Of a stretch of DNA of 64,000 nucleotides, positions 1 to 9,043 are shown piece by piece. Position 1 is the first letter of the stretch. Each line of letters opens with the position of its first letter. A model generated the notes under the pieces. The model was given only the letters and a program-made list of their open reading frames with translations, searched no databases and was not told where the DNA came from. The DNA comes from Lysobacterales bacterium. GTDB taxonomy: Bacteria > Pseudomonadota > Gammaproteobacteria > Xanthomonadales > SZUA-38. The DNA is taken from positions 1-64,000 of the forward strand of contig JASJDM010000019.1 of assembly GCA_030065125.1 (NCBI GenBank), written 5' to 3'. The position numbers were made by a program, and so were the translations under genes.

Positions 1-110
1 AGCAGCCGGTAGGTGGCGGCATACAGGTAGGCACACAGTTCGGTGATTTCATCCCCCAGTTCCTGGGAGCGCTGGTACTTGGGATGCAGGCGGGGTTCGT
101 ATTCGGACAT
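1..110 (-). CDS. N-terminus of HNH endonuclease/DUF222-like protein (partial)
   Basis: The gene runs off the left edge; only about 36 N-terminal residues are visible, starting at an ATG at 110-108. They read as a soluble, acidic start with a segment ELGDEITELCAYLYAATYRL, which I recall from the DUF222-type HNH endonuclease proteins common in gammaproteobacteria. The nuclease domain itself is outside the window, so the family call is an inference from a short stretch. A LexA-like box lies about 25 bp upstream of its start (133-148), which would make it a DNA-damage-inducible gene. Confidence 0.5.
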   Translation of the reverse strand, partial: MSEYEPRLHPKYQRSQELGDEITELCAYLYAATYRL

Positions 111-132
111 GGGCTGCCCTCCGTGGCAGAAG

Positions 133-148
133 CTATATAAACATACAG
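133..148 (-). promoter_or_regulatory. Near-consensus LexA (SOS) box
   Basis: Read on the minus strand the site is CTGTATGTTTATATAG. It matches the CTG-N10-CAG pattern of the lexA and dnaE2 boxes in this window except for T instead of C near the end, and shares their AT-rich centre. It sits just upstream of the minus-strand gene at the left edge. Binding is inferred, not shown. Confidence 0.45.
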
Positions 149-195
149 TATTATACCCTTAACACACTGAAATACCTATCAATATTGACCAGAAA

Positions 196-209
196 GTTAC
201 CGCGGTAAC
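196..209. promoter_or_regulatory. 14-bp perfect palindrome, possible operator
   Basis: GTTACCGCGGTAAC is a perfect 14-bp palindrome in the 217-bp divergent gap between the left-edge gene and the lipoprotein gene. A good -10 hexamer, TATACT, follows at 237-242 without a recognisable -35, which would fit an activator- or repressor-controlled promoter for the rightward lipoprotein/protease pair. No specific regulator is recognised. Confidence 0.25.
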
Positions 210-327
210 CAATCTGCGCCGAGCTTTCCTCTCGCCTATACTTATTCAACAACACGTCAAGACCACGTCTGAGAGTTGCAGACATCACGCTTCGCGGCGA
301 TGTCGTCATCGAAATCAGGAGGTCCGG

Positions 328-1266
328 ATGAAGTTCGAAACTTCGATTATCAAGAGCCTAGTAGCCTTTTGGGTTTGCTGTCTGATCTCGGCCTGCGCCA
401 GCGTCAGCAGGCCGACTCCACCGCCAACTGATCGTCCAACGCCACCGAAAGATGTCGAATCCCTCGTCGGTCAGTCCGCACTAATCTTCAAAGGCGTGGT
501 GTCTGGAATCGCGTACGAAACAGAAACGGAGTCTGGCTTGCCGTTCACCTATGTCACCTTCAGACAGCTGGAGCCAATCAAAGACACAACCCGCTATGCC
601 AAATCCAACAAGACATTGCGCATCCGCTTGTTTGGTGGGCTCAATTACGACGGGACCATGACTATATCTTCCCATGTGCCTGAATTTCTCCTGGGTGCTG
701 TCTACGTGGTGTTCCATACCGCCGGTAGCTGGGATATATCTCCCGTTGCAGGAGGTGAACTTGGTGTATTTCAGGTCGTGAAATCGCGCACGCTCGAGCA
801 CGAAATCCTGCTGGACTACAACGGTCATGTCGTCGTGGGGATCGATGCCGATGGTATTCAGACACTGCCCTTGGAAGACTTTCGACAATCTATCCAACGT
901 CCAGCGATCCAGTCCAAAGAAACTCGGGTCGAACAGACGGATCAGGTAAAAATCAGCACCGACGATTCAATTTACAGCGAGGAAAATGTCGCCCGGATTA
1001 TGCAAATGAAAGCCGAAAGGGGAGCTGATTCCTCACGATTGTCGCTCGAACAGCGTCAGGAACGGGAACAAGAACGCGGACGCTTGTTAACACGCTTGGC
1101 TGTAGCCCCGTTATCAATGCAGGATTTCGCCAGGAAGGTTATCGAAATAAATGAACGCATCGACGCGGGATTTCTACAAAAACATTCGACTCTGCTGCTG
1201 CAAGGCCGCTCGCTGTCAAAAGAACGTAAACCCGCCTCGTTGCGCCAACCGGAGGCACGCCAATGA
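328..1266 (+). CDS. Predicted lipoprotein paired with a matrixin-type protease
   Basis: A 312-aa protein with a lipoprotein signal: a hydrophobic stretch ending in LISAC, with the predicted lipidated Cys at about residue 23, followed by a Pro/Thr-rich linker. Residues about 45-155 form a beta-rich region (pattern LVGQSALIFKGVVSGIAY, then TYVTFRQLEPIKD) of a kind often seen beside secreted metalloproteases. The last third is charged and probably helical. The start has a strong AGGAGG Shine-Dalgarno 5 bp upstream. The stop overlaps the next ATG by 4 nt (ATGA), so the two are translationally coupled. A role as protease partner, anchor or inhibitor is inference; no enzyme motif is seen. Confidence 0.8.
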   Translation: MKFETSIIKSLVAFWVCCLISACASVSRPTPPPTDRPTPPKDVESLVGQSALIFKGVVSGIAYETETESGLPFTYVTFRQLEPIKDTTRYAKSNKTLRIRLFGGLNYDGTMTISSHVPEFLLGAVYVVFHTAGSWDISPVAGGELGVFQVVKSRTLEHEILLDYNGHVVVGIDADGIQTLPLEDFRQSIQRPAIQSKETRVEQTDQVKISTDDSIYSEENVARIMQMKAERGADSSRLSLEQRQEREQERGRLLTRLAVAPLSMQDFARKVIEINERIDAGFLQKHSTLLLQGRSLSKERKPASLRQPEARQ

Positions 1267-2300
1267 AACGATTCACCACACTGTTTCTTGCGATGCTGGG
1301 GACCATCTGTCTAACAACGGACGCCAATGCAGGTAGATATCGAACCTGTAATGGCGATGCTGTGGTGCTCCATGGAGACCCCACGACCAGAGTCTCGACT
1401 ATCTCTTTCCCAGTTGGCTCCACGGCCCGCGAAGATCTCAACAACACTCTGGACCACTGGAACAGCATGTTGGGGATGCACTTGGAGTTTGATCCGGTTG
1501 TCAATTTCTCCGGTAACTACCGCTTAGGAAACGGCCGCAACGAAATAGCGGCACAGGATATTTCCGGCCTTGGGCTCACGACAATTCAACTGGACGCTTG
1601 TTTCTGGTGGTTTGAAAGCCAGCACATCCAGGAGTTTGACATTGAGGTCGATTCGAACACCGCGTGGGACTTCGGCGCTCCCCCGGAAAACACCAATGAT
1701 GGCAACAACAGCCTACGCTACACCGCGGTACACGAACTCGGGCACGCTCTCGGCTTGCTGGACAATAACGATTCCAATACTGCCTCGGTCATGAAGCAAT
1801 CATTGAAGGGGGAGTCTTGGTCAGCGGGAGCCGCCTTTTCTCGCATGCACCCGTTTGGCGATGACGCGTTTACGGCGCGGTCGTTGTATCCGCACAGTAA
1901 TGGCCATCGTGACATAGCCACTTCAGCCTTTGAAGTCAGCCAAACTACCCAAAACGTCTCTGAGACGATGGCAAATACAACTATTGTTGTTCCCAACAAC
2001 GGAACATTTACGGTGAGGGGCTCGTTTTCCAATTTGGGTAAAACCACAGAAAATTTCGACATCGTGTATGTATTATCAACAAATACGATCATATCTACCT
2101 TCGATACCGTCGTTGCCAGCGGTACAGGTACCGCACCGCCAGGGTCATTTCATACGTTTAGCTGGACTGGCCGCGTTCCGAACAGCTTGGCGCCCGGCAC
2201 CTATTCGTTAGGCTTGATACTCGATCCAAACAACAACATCTCAGAGCGCCTGGAATACAACAACGTCGCCTTGTTAAGAACGCGTGTTAGGGTGCCTTAG
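1263..2300 (+). CDS. Secreted matrixin-like zinc metalloprotease with C-terminal CARDB-like domain
   Basis: 345 aa with an N-terminal signal peptide (about residues 1-23, ending ANA). The zinc motif HELGHALGLLD lies at residues 157-167 and a downstream Met (about residue 177, ASVM) is the expected Met-turn, so this is a metzincin-type fold. The third ligand position is Asp rather than the usual His, as in snapalysin-like enzymes. After the catalytic domain, residues about 225-345 form a beta-sandwich of CARDB type (NNGTFTVRGSFSNLG, then EYNNVALLRTRVRV) that probably binds substrate or surface. It is coupled to the upstream lipoprotein gene. Codon use looks less GC-biased than in the housekeeping genes, consistent with accessory origin. 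Substrate unknown. Confidence 0.85.
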   Translation: MKRFTTLFLAMLGTICLTTDANAGRYRTCNGDAVVLHGDPTTRVSTISFPVGSTAREDLNNTLDHWNSMLGMHLEFDPVVNFSGNYRLGNGRNEIAAQDISGLGLTTIQLDACFWWFESQHIQEFDIEVDSNTAWDFGAPPENTNDGNNSLRYTAVHELGHALGLLDNNDSNTASVMKQSLKGESWSAGAAFSRMHPFGDDAFTARSLYPHSNGHRDIATSAFEVSQTTQNVSETMANTTIVVPNNGTFTVRGSFSNLGKTTENFDIVYVLSTNTIISTFDTVVASGTGTAPPGSFHTFSWTGRVPNSLAPGTYSLGLILDPNNNISERLEYNNVALLRTRVRVP

Positions 2301-2512
2301 TTCAGGTGCCGGGCGCCGACGAGCTCATGTCGGGCATATGATTCAATCACCTGATTGCGTGAAGGCGAAAGATTTATTCGGGGTCATTCGCGATCACCTC
2401 AACCGGCCGTAACCCCCGACCAACCCTATATGGGCTAAACTGCCAGCTTCTGACCCGTTGCAATCTTTGTAACGAAAATAAACACTTACACTCTTCATCG
2501 ACGTAATTGCTG

Positions 2513-4345
2513 ATGCCGCGGGCACCAATATCACCCATTTTTCTGGCTTCGATCATTTTCCTCTTCTGGTCCATCGATTGCCTGGCCGCCGACGACAATC
2601 TGGAAGACGCCTTTAAGCGCATCGCTGCCGAGGAAGGCCTGACTGGGATTGTCTGGGCATTAGTCCATGAGAATGGCGACATAACCTCAGGCTCCGCAGG
2701 CGTGTCGGACAACAGAACCGGGGTTGGCTTCGCTCCAGATACTCGGTTCCATGTCGGATCGCTGACCAAGACGGTGCTGGCAACCGGTCTCCTCAGGTTG
2801 GCTACCGAAGGGCGAATCGATCTCGACGCGCCCGCGCTTCAATACCTTACAGACCTGTTTCCTGACGACCCTCCAGCAGGTTTCGCTGACGTTACGGTCC
2901 GGCACCTGCTGGATCACACCGGCGGCCTCAACGACGCGCATATGTGGCAGATGTTCAGCGAGCGCGCCGACCAGGATGCTCCACTTGTTGCCGCTTTTCC
3001 TGATGCGGCGTCTCAGTTGCGGGTTCGGTCGCCGCCTGGTTCGCGATTCTCTTACTCCAACATGGGCTACACCCTGCTTGGAATGATCATTGAGTCGATC
3101 GCCGGCGAACGCTACGAATCGTACCTGGATGAGCAATTGCTGGCGCCTCTGGGGATGCATGACAGTACGTTTACATTCACTACCCAGGAGGGCGAACATG
3201 CCGACCCGATGCTGGCCTGGGGACATGTTGACGACGGCTCGCGGTATGCGGCAAGTCCGATGTTTCTCAGGCCCGCGGGCCAGTTCACGAGTACGGCAGC
3301 TGACCTGGCTCGATTCGCGCAGTTCCTGCTGGGCGATGGTGCCATTGAAGGCAGGCGCTTGGTAGACGAGTCTTTGATGAGGTCTAGAGGCACGCCGGTC
3401 GGGACGGGTGCAGCCGAAGCGGGCCTGGTCGCCGGGTACGCTCTTGGGCTGGCCCGTCGGGATCGACATGGCGTCGTTGGGTACTGTCACGGCGGCAACA
3501 TCGTGGGGTTTGTCGCAATGCTCTGCATATTTCCCGGCGAGCGCAAAGCGTTTGCATACAGTGTCAACACAGACAGCGAGACCGCGAACTATGGCCGACT
3601 GGACCGTCTGCTGGTCGAGGCACTTGAGATTGCCGACGCGCCAACTCCGCGCACGGTAGCCCCCTCTCCCGACATCGCGGATTGGCACGGTCGATATGTG
3701 CTTAGCCCGAATCGCTTTCAGATGTTCGACTACCTCGACACCGTATTCGGTGCGATGAAGATATCTGCGGACGGTGATTCCGTTGTTCTGGCGTCAATGC
3801 AGCAGGACGCCCGCCTGTTGCAACCCGTAGGCGATTACCTTTATTCCGCCAACGACCGAGCGACGACTTCGCACGCCTTCTTCACTGGTGACAACGGTGA
3901 GTACCTGATCAGCGACGGCTTTCTGACCTACGAAAAAATCCCTGCGGCCAACCTGGTAGCCCACTGGACCAGCGTGCTCCTGGGACTTGCCGGGCTGACA
4001 TGGGTACTGATTGCCGGCACTGTTTCGTTGGTTCGACATCGCTCCCAGATGTTCCGACGAGCGGAGGCCCCGGCTTACTTCGCTTCGGTACTGCTTTTCG
4101 TCCCGTTACCTTTCTTTCTAAGTCAGTCATTCATGGCTCTTGGGGATTTCACTCCCGCCAGCTTCCTGCTCGCGCTCGTCACGTTCTTACTGCCAATCGG
4201 AATGCTGACAACGGTCCTACTCGCAAGCAAAACGTGGAAGACATCACGAATAGACCTGCTGAACGCAACGGCGGCCGCATCCGTGCTGCAGTGGTGCATC
4301 GTCCTGGCGGCAGCGGGCATGTTGCCATTCAGACTCTGGGCTTAG
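2513..4345 (+). CDS. Serine hydrolase, class C beta-lactamase family, with C-terminal membrane domain
   Basis: About 610 aa. It has a signal peptide or anchor (about residues 1-25, ending CLAA), then a penicillin-binding-protein-like hydrolase domain with the three expected motifs: SLTK at 83-86 (nucleophile Ser83, Lys86), YSN at 181-183 and HGG at 326-328. After a lipocalin-like beta segment (about 385-475), the C-terminus holds about four hydrophobic helices, so the enzyme is a membrane protein with a periplasmic catalytic domain. Such proteins act as peptidases or esterases more often than as true beta-lactamases. An in-frame TTG lies 6 nt upstream (2507), but the ATG at 2513 is preferred. 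Neither has a clear ribosome-binding site. Confidence 0.85.
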   Translation: MPRAPISPIFLASIIFLFWSIDCLAADDNLEDAFKRIAAEEGLTGIVWALVHENGDITSGSAGVSDNRTGVGFAPDTRFHVGSLTKTVLATGLLRLATEGRIDLDAPALQYLTDLFPDDPPAGFADVTVRHLLDHTGGLNDAHMWQMFSERADQDAPLVAAFPDAASQLRVRSPPGSRFSYSNMGYTLLGMIIESIAGERYESYLDEQLLAPLGMHDSTFTFTTQEGEHADPMLAWGHVDDGSRYAASPMFLRPAGQFTSTAADLARFAQFLLGDGAIEGRRLVDESLMRSRGTPVGTGAAEAGLVAGYALGLARRDRHGVVGYCHGGNIVGFVAMLCIFPGERKAFAYSVNTDSETANYGRLDRLLVEALEIADAPTPRTVAPSPDIADWHGRYVLSPNRFQMFDYLDTVFGAMKISADGDSVVLASMQQDARLLQPVGDYLYSANDRATTSHAFFTGDNGEYLISDGFLTYEKIPAANLVAHWTSVLLGLAGLTWVLIAGTVSLVRHRSQMFRRAEAPAYFASVLLFVPLPFFLSQSFMALGDFTPASFLLALVTFLLPIGMLTTVLLASKTWKTSRIDLLNATAAASVLQWCIVLAAAGMLPFRLWA

Positions 4346-4540
4346 GGGATTCTGAATCCGGCGTGGTGTCTCGACAGACCGCCGGCTTTCCCGAAGGATG
4401 CCGCAGGAATTTTCGAACCCACGCCAGTGAACCTGGTGCAATCCCTGGCGTCAAACGTGTCTGGACTCATTCGGCTTCCGACCGACTGACCGGTCAGGCC
4501 TGGATAAGAGTCATTTGCATCCAGATTTCACGGATGATTT

Positions 4541-4548
4541 GGTATCAT
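4541..4548 (+). promoter_or_regulatory. Extended -10 element upstream of the Bax-inhibitor-1 gene
   Basis: The 231-bp gap 4346-4576 contains TGGTATCAT, which fits an extended -10 (TGn followed by TATCAT) 28 bp before the next start codon. No -35 at a standard distance was found. Nothing else was recognised in this gap. Confidence 0.3.
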
Positions 4549-4576
4549 TTGCGCGGCTTTTAATTCGGAGACATCA

Positions 4577-5248
4577 ATGGCCAGGACTTTCCCTGTTTCG
4601 CACACCACCACAGAGTCGGTACTTGCGACCAACAAGGTTCTTAAGAATACCTACATGCTTCTGTCCGCGACGCTGCTGTTCAGCGCAGCCTGCGCGTACG
4701 GCGCCATGCAGTTCAACATGCCTTATCTGGGGCCGTGGATCACCATTGCCGGCTACTTCGGTCTGCTGTTCCTGACCTCAGCCCTGCGCAACAGCGCCTG
4801 GGGCCTGCTGTCTGTGTTCGCCCTGACCGGTTTCATGGGCCTAACCCTGGGTCCCATCGTGAATATGATTACCCAGGGATTCAGCAACGGATCTGAGATC
4901 GTGATGCTGGCCATGGGCGGCACCGGAATCGCGTTCCTGGGCCTGTCAGGCCTGGCCCTGACCACCAAGCGGGATTTCACTGGAATCGGCAAATTCCTGT
5001 TTATCGGTATCCTGGTGGCCTTCGTGGCAGGCATCGCCAACATCTTCATGGGCATCCCGGCCCTGTCGCTGGCAGTGTCCTCGATGTTTGTGCTGCTGAT
5101 GTGCGGTCTGATTCTGTACGAGACCCAGCAGATCGTCCGCGGCGGAGAAACCAACTACATCATGGCTACGGTGACGTTGTTTGTTGCCATCTACAACCTG
5201 TTCACCAGCCTGCTTCACCTCCTCACCGCCTTCATGGGCGAAGAGTAA
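4577..5248 (+). CDS. Bax inhibitor-1/YccA family inner-membrane protein
   Basis: 223 aa with seven hydrophobic segments spread over the full length, typical of the BI-1/YccA (TMBIM) family, whose members include FtsH modulators and calcium/proton leak channels. The C-terminal part carries the family pattern LILYETQQIV (about 177-186), with acidic and polar residues near the last helix. Length matches the family (about 220-235). GGAG lies 8-12 nt upstream of the ATG. It stands alone, followed by a strong hairpin facing serS. The exact physiological role is not defined by the sequence. Confidence 0.92.
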   Translation: MARTFPVSHTTTESVLATNKVLKNTYMLLSATLLFSAACAYGAMQFNMPYLGPWITIAGYFGLLFLTSALRNSAWGLLSVFALTGFMGLTLGPIVNMITQGFSNGSEIVMLAMGGTGIAFLGLSGLALTTKRDFTGIGKFLFIGILVAFVAGIANIFMGIPALSLAVSSMFVLLMCGLILYETQQIVRGGETNYIMATVTLFVAIYNLFTSLLHLLTAFMGEE

Positions 5249-5257
5249 GACGTTACT

Positions 5258-5284
5258 CCGGGTCGGGGGCCCTCCCCGACCCGG
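5258..5284. terminator. Strong GC-rich hairpin between convergent genes
   Basis: An 11-bp perfect stem (CCGGGTCGGGG at 5258-5268 with its complement at 5274-5284) and a 5-nt loop lie between the ends of the Bax-inhibitor-1 gene (+) and serS (-). There is no clear T-tract on either side, so it may act as a bidirectional structural end or transcript stabiliser rather than a classic intrinsic terminator. Confidence 0.55.
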
Positions 5285-5303
5285 CTCTCACGTGCATTAT
5301 TGG

Positions 5304-6602
<1,299 letters not shown>

Positions 6603-6707
6603 TCAGCCGGGTATTGTCATCAATTGGGCGGCGTATTGCTACCGCCCGGAAGTCAGATCAGTTCCTGTAGCGCCGGTTAACGGCCCGCACCATTTTGCCG
6701 GCCTGGC

Positions 6708-7991
6708 TCACCCCTTTCTCCTGGCCCGGATCATGTCCAACCGCGCCTTGATCTTACTTTCCAGCCCCGCCTCCACCGGCTCGTAGTACACCGCCGGCCG
6801 CATACCCTCAGGGAAGCAGGCCTGGTCGAAGGCGACCCCGTCGGGCAGGTCATGATCGTACTGGTAGCCGTCGCCATGCCCCAGTGACTTGGCCAGCTGC
6901 GTCGGGGCGTTGCGCAAGTGATTGGGAACCTCCAGCGAGCCATTGGCCCGGGCGGCATCCATTGCCCTGCCGAATGCCGCGTAGACCGCGTTGCTCTTGG
7001 GCGCGCTGGCCAGGTAACAGACCACCTGGGCCAGGGCCAGCTCACCCTCGGGAGAGCCCATCCGGTCATAGGTTTCCCAGCCCGCCAGGGCCAGCTGCAG
7101 GGCTCGTGGGTCCGCATTACCCAGGTCCTCAGCCGCCATGCGCAGCAGGCGCCGGGCGATGTAGCGGGGATCGCAGCCGCCGTCCAGCATGCGGCACAGC
7201 CAGTACAGGCCGGCGTCGGGATCCGAGGACCGGATGGACTTGTGCAGGGCGGATATCTGGTCGTAAAACTCATCCCCTCCCCGGTCGAAGCGGCGGAGCG
7301 TACCGGCGCTGACGTCCGCCGCCAGTTCCGCGGTGATCTGCTGCGCCTCGGCCAGGTCCGCCGCCAGTTCCAGCAGGTTCAGTGCCCGCCGTGCATCCCC
7401 GTCGGCGGCCCGGGACAGTATGTCCAGGGCGTCGGACTCCACGTCCAGCCCGGCGTCACCCAGGCCACGCTCGGAATCGTCCAGGGCCCGGGCCAGGATT
7501 TCGCGAATGGCGGCGCCGTCCAGGGACTTGAGCACGTAGACCTTGGCCCGGGACAGCAAAGCATTGTTCAGCTGGAAAGCCGGGTTCTCCGTGGTGGCGC
7601 CGATAAACAGGATCAGGCCGGATTCCACGTGGGGCAGAAAGGCATCCTGCTGGGACTTGTTGAAACGATGGACCTCGTCCACGAACAGCAGGGTCTGCAC
7701 GCCCAGGCCCCGGTTGGACTCCGCCGCGGCCACGGCCTTGCGCACCTCGGCCACCCCACCCAGTACTGCTGAAAGGGCAATAAAATCGGCCTGGGCGTAG
7801 CGGGCCGCCACCCTGGCCAGGGTGGTTTTACCGGTGCCGGGCGGCCCCCACAGGATCATGGAATGGGGCTGATTCTTTTCCAGCGCGCTGCGCAGCGGCT
7901 TGCCCTGACCCAGGATGTGGTCCTGGCCGACGATGTCCTGCAGGGATTGCGGCCGCATGCGGTCGGCCAGAGGACGGTAGACGTCATTCAC
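6708..7991 (-). CDS. rarA: Replication-associated recombination protein A (RarA/MgsA AAA+ ATPase)
   Basis: 427 aa. Walker [10 protein letters not shown] (about residues 49-57) and Walker [11 protein letters not shown] are intact, followed by the sensor region (FIGATTENP) and the C-terminal tetramerisation domain typical of the MgsA/WRNIP1 family. RarA acts at stalled forks and interacts with SSB. It is normally encoded directly after lolA. Here the lolA-rarA gap is enlarged to 400 bp by a MITE-like element whose left target-site duplication begins 6 bp from the rarA start, so rarA may have lost its normal coupling to the ftsK-lolA transcript. Confidence 0.95.
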   Translation of the reverse strand: MNDVYRPLADRMRPQSLQDIVGQDHILGQGKPLRSALEKNQPHSMILWGPPGTGKTTLARVAARYAQADFIALSAVLGGVAEVRKAVAAAESNRGLGVQTLLFVDEVHRFNKSQQDAFLPHVESGLILFIGATTENPAFQLNNALLSRAKVYVLKSLDGAAIREILARALDDSERGLGDAGLDVESDALDILSRAADGDARRALNLLELAADLAEAQQITAELAADVSAGTLRRFDRGGDEFYDQISALHKSIRSSDPDAGLYWLCRMLDGGCDPRYIARRLLRMAAEDLGNADPRALQLALAGWETYDRMGSPEGELALAQVVCYLASAPKSNAVYAAFGRAMDAARANGSLEVPNHLRNAPTQLAKSLGHGDGYQYDHDLPDGVAFDQACFPEGMRPAVYYEPVEAGLESKIKARLDMIRARRKG

Positions 7992-8000
7992 TGCGGCTAG

Positions 8001-8240
8001 CCTGGATTATTCATGAACGCCGGTATCGTCGGTTGTCGTGGTGAGCGCAGGTCGGTTGATCGCGTGCCAGACCATAGCACCGCTATGGTTGGCGCGGGAT
8101 CGAGCGAGATGCGCCGCCACGGCAGGCGACGAACCGGCAGCAAAACACTGTCTTTGTCGAAAATGACTGAAAACCAGCCTAAGCATTTAATTCAACAACT
8201 TAATCAGGAATTGAAGTTGCGGGTTCATGAATAATCCAGG
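8001..8240. mobile_element. 240-bp MITE-like element with 18-bp perfect terminal inverted repeats
   Basis: The left end CCTGGATTATTCATGAAC (8001-8018) and the right end GTTCATGAATAATCCAGG (8223-8240) are exact inverted copies. Each is flanked by CTAG (7997-8000 and 8241-8244), a likely 4-bp target-site duplication. Inside there is no transposase. There is a central hairpin around ACCATAGC...GCTATGGT (about 8072-8090) and an outer imperfect inverted pair (GCCGG near 8019, CCGGC near 8135). The ends resemble those I associate with IS1380-type elements, but I cannot verify this. It fills most of the rarA-lolA gap. Confidence 0.75.
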
Positions 8241-8245
8241 CTAGT

Positions 8246-8402
8246 TGGACTGTAATGGCTATTTCGAAAGTGGCTGCGCGATGCATCGGACGCGAAGGCA
8301 AGGCGCGCTGACGAGCAGTGGCAGGCCCCACGGGAGGAAGCGCAACGCCGCATTCGCGTTCGAAGCGCGGGCAGGCGCTGTCGAAATGGCCGTTACAGTC
8401 CA
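8246..8402. repeat. 157-bp long imperfect palindrome overlapping the lolA stop codon
   Basis: The left arm begins TGGACTGTAATGGCTATTTC (8246) and the reverse complement of the right arm begins TGGACTGTAACGGCCATTTC (8402). The similarity continues with mismatches for about 75 bp per arm, giving one long stem around a centre near 8324. The right arm contains the last lolA codons and its TAA. As RNA it would fold into a very long hairpin at the 3' end of the ftsK-lolA transcript. It may be a second small repeat element or a processing/termination structure. Confidence 0.65.
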
Positions 8403-9043
8403 CTATTGATGTCTCCCAGATCCAACTCGTCCGCGCCCAGCACGTCTATGCCTTCCGGCGGGGTAAACTGAAATGCCGTTTGGCTCAACTGTGGATTGCG
8501 TACGCCCTGGCTGAAGCTGATAAAGGTCTGCTGGCCAAATGCGTCACGGATGGTCAGTCGCTGCAGGTTCCCGCCGCTGAATCCCAGCTCGATCCATTCA
8601 AAATCGGAGCGCGGTTCCCGGGGAATCAGCTGGATCATGTCAATACCTTCCACCGGGCCCAGGTCCTTGAGCTCGTAGTCAGTCTCGAGCAGCCCGGGCT
8701 CCATCAGCAGATACAGCGGTGAACCGGTAACGGCCTGGGCCTGGTCCTTCACCGTCACCTGCTCCAGCTCCACGTCGTAGGACCACACCTTGTCGCCGTC
8801 AGCCACGATAATCTGCTCGAAGTCTTCCAGGTAGTGCCAGCGCAGGCGGTTGGGTACCGCCAGGGCCATGTTGCCGGAAGACTCTTCGATTACCCGCCCG
8901 GTTTCGTCGACTACCACCTGCTGAAACTCGGACTGGTAGGCCTCCAGCCCGCTGCTGAACTGCCGCACCCGGTCCAGGGGCTCCAGAGCCAGGGCCGGCA
9001 GGCCAACGGCGAGCAACCCTGCCGCGACGGCGAGACGGATCAT
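8393..9043 (-). CDS. lolA: Outer-membrane lipoprotein carrier protein LolA
   Basis: 216 aa with a signal peptide (residues about 1-19, ending ALA). The mature part has the LolA pattern: an N-terminal [17 protein letters not shown] strand/helix, then [16 protein letters not shown] strands and a C-terminal [12 protein letters not shown] segment. The protein carries lipoproteins across the periplasm from LolCDE to LolB. Its ATG overlaps the ftsK stop by 4 nt. Its stop lies inside the long palindrome 8246-8402. Confidence 0.95.
   Translation of the reverse strand: MIRLAVAAGLLAVGLPALALEPLDRVRQFSSGLEAYQSEFQQVVVDETGRVIEESSGNMALAVPNRLRWHYLEDFEQIIVADGDKVWSYDVELEQVTVKDQAQAVTGSPLYLLMEPGLLETDYELKDLGPVEGIDMIQLIPREPRSDFEWIELGFSGGNLQRLTIRDAFGQQTFISFSQGVRNPQLSQTAFQFTPPEGIDVLGADELDLGDINSGL

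Noticed and set aside
4000..4563. 187-codon open frame across the end of the serine hydrolase gene
   Set aside because: It overlaps the real gene out of frame for over half its length and has no domain or ribosome-binding site.
8013..8234. Open frame of 73 codons in the rarA-lolA gap
   Set aside because: It lies wholly inside the inverted-repeat element, begins in its left terminal repeat and lacks a ribosome-binding site or domain-like sequence.
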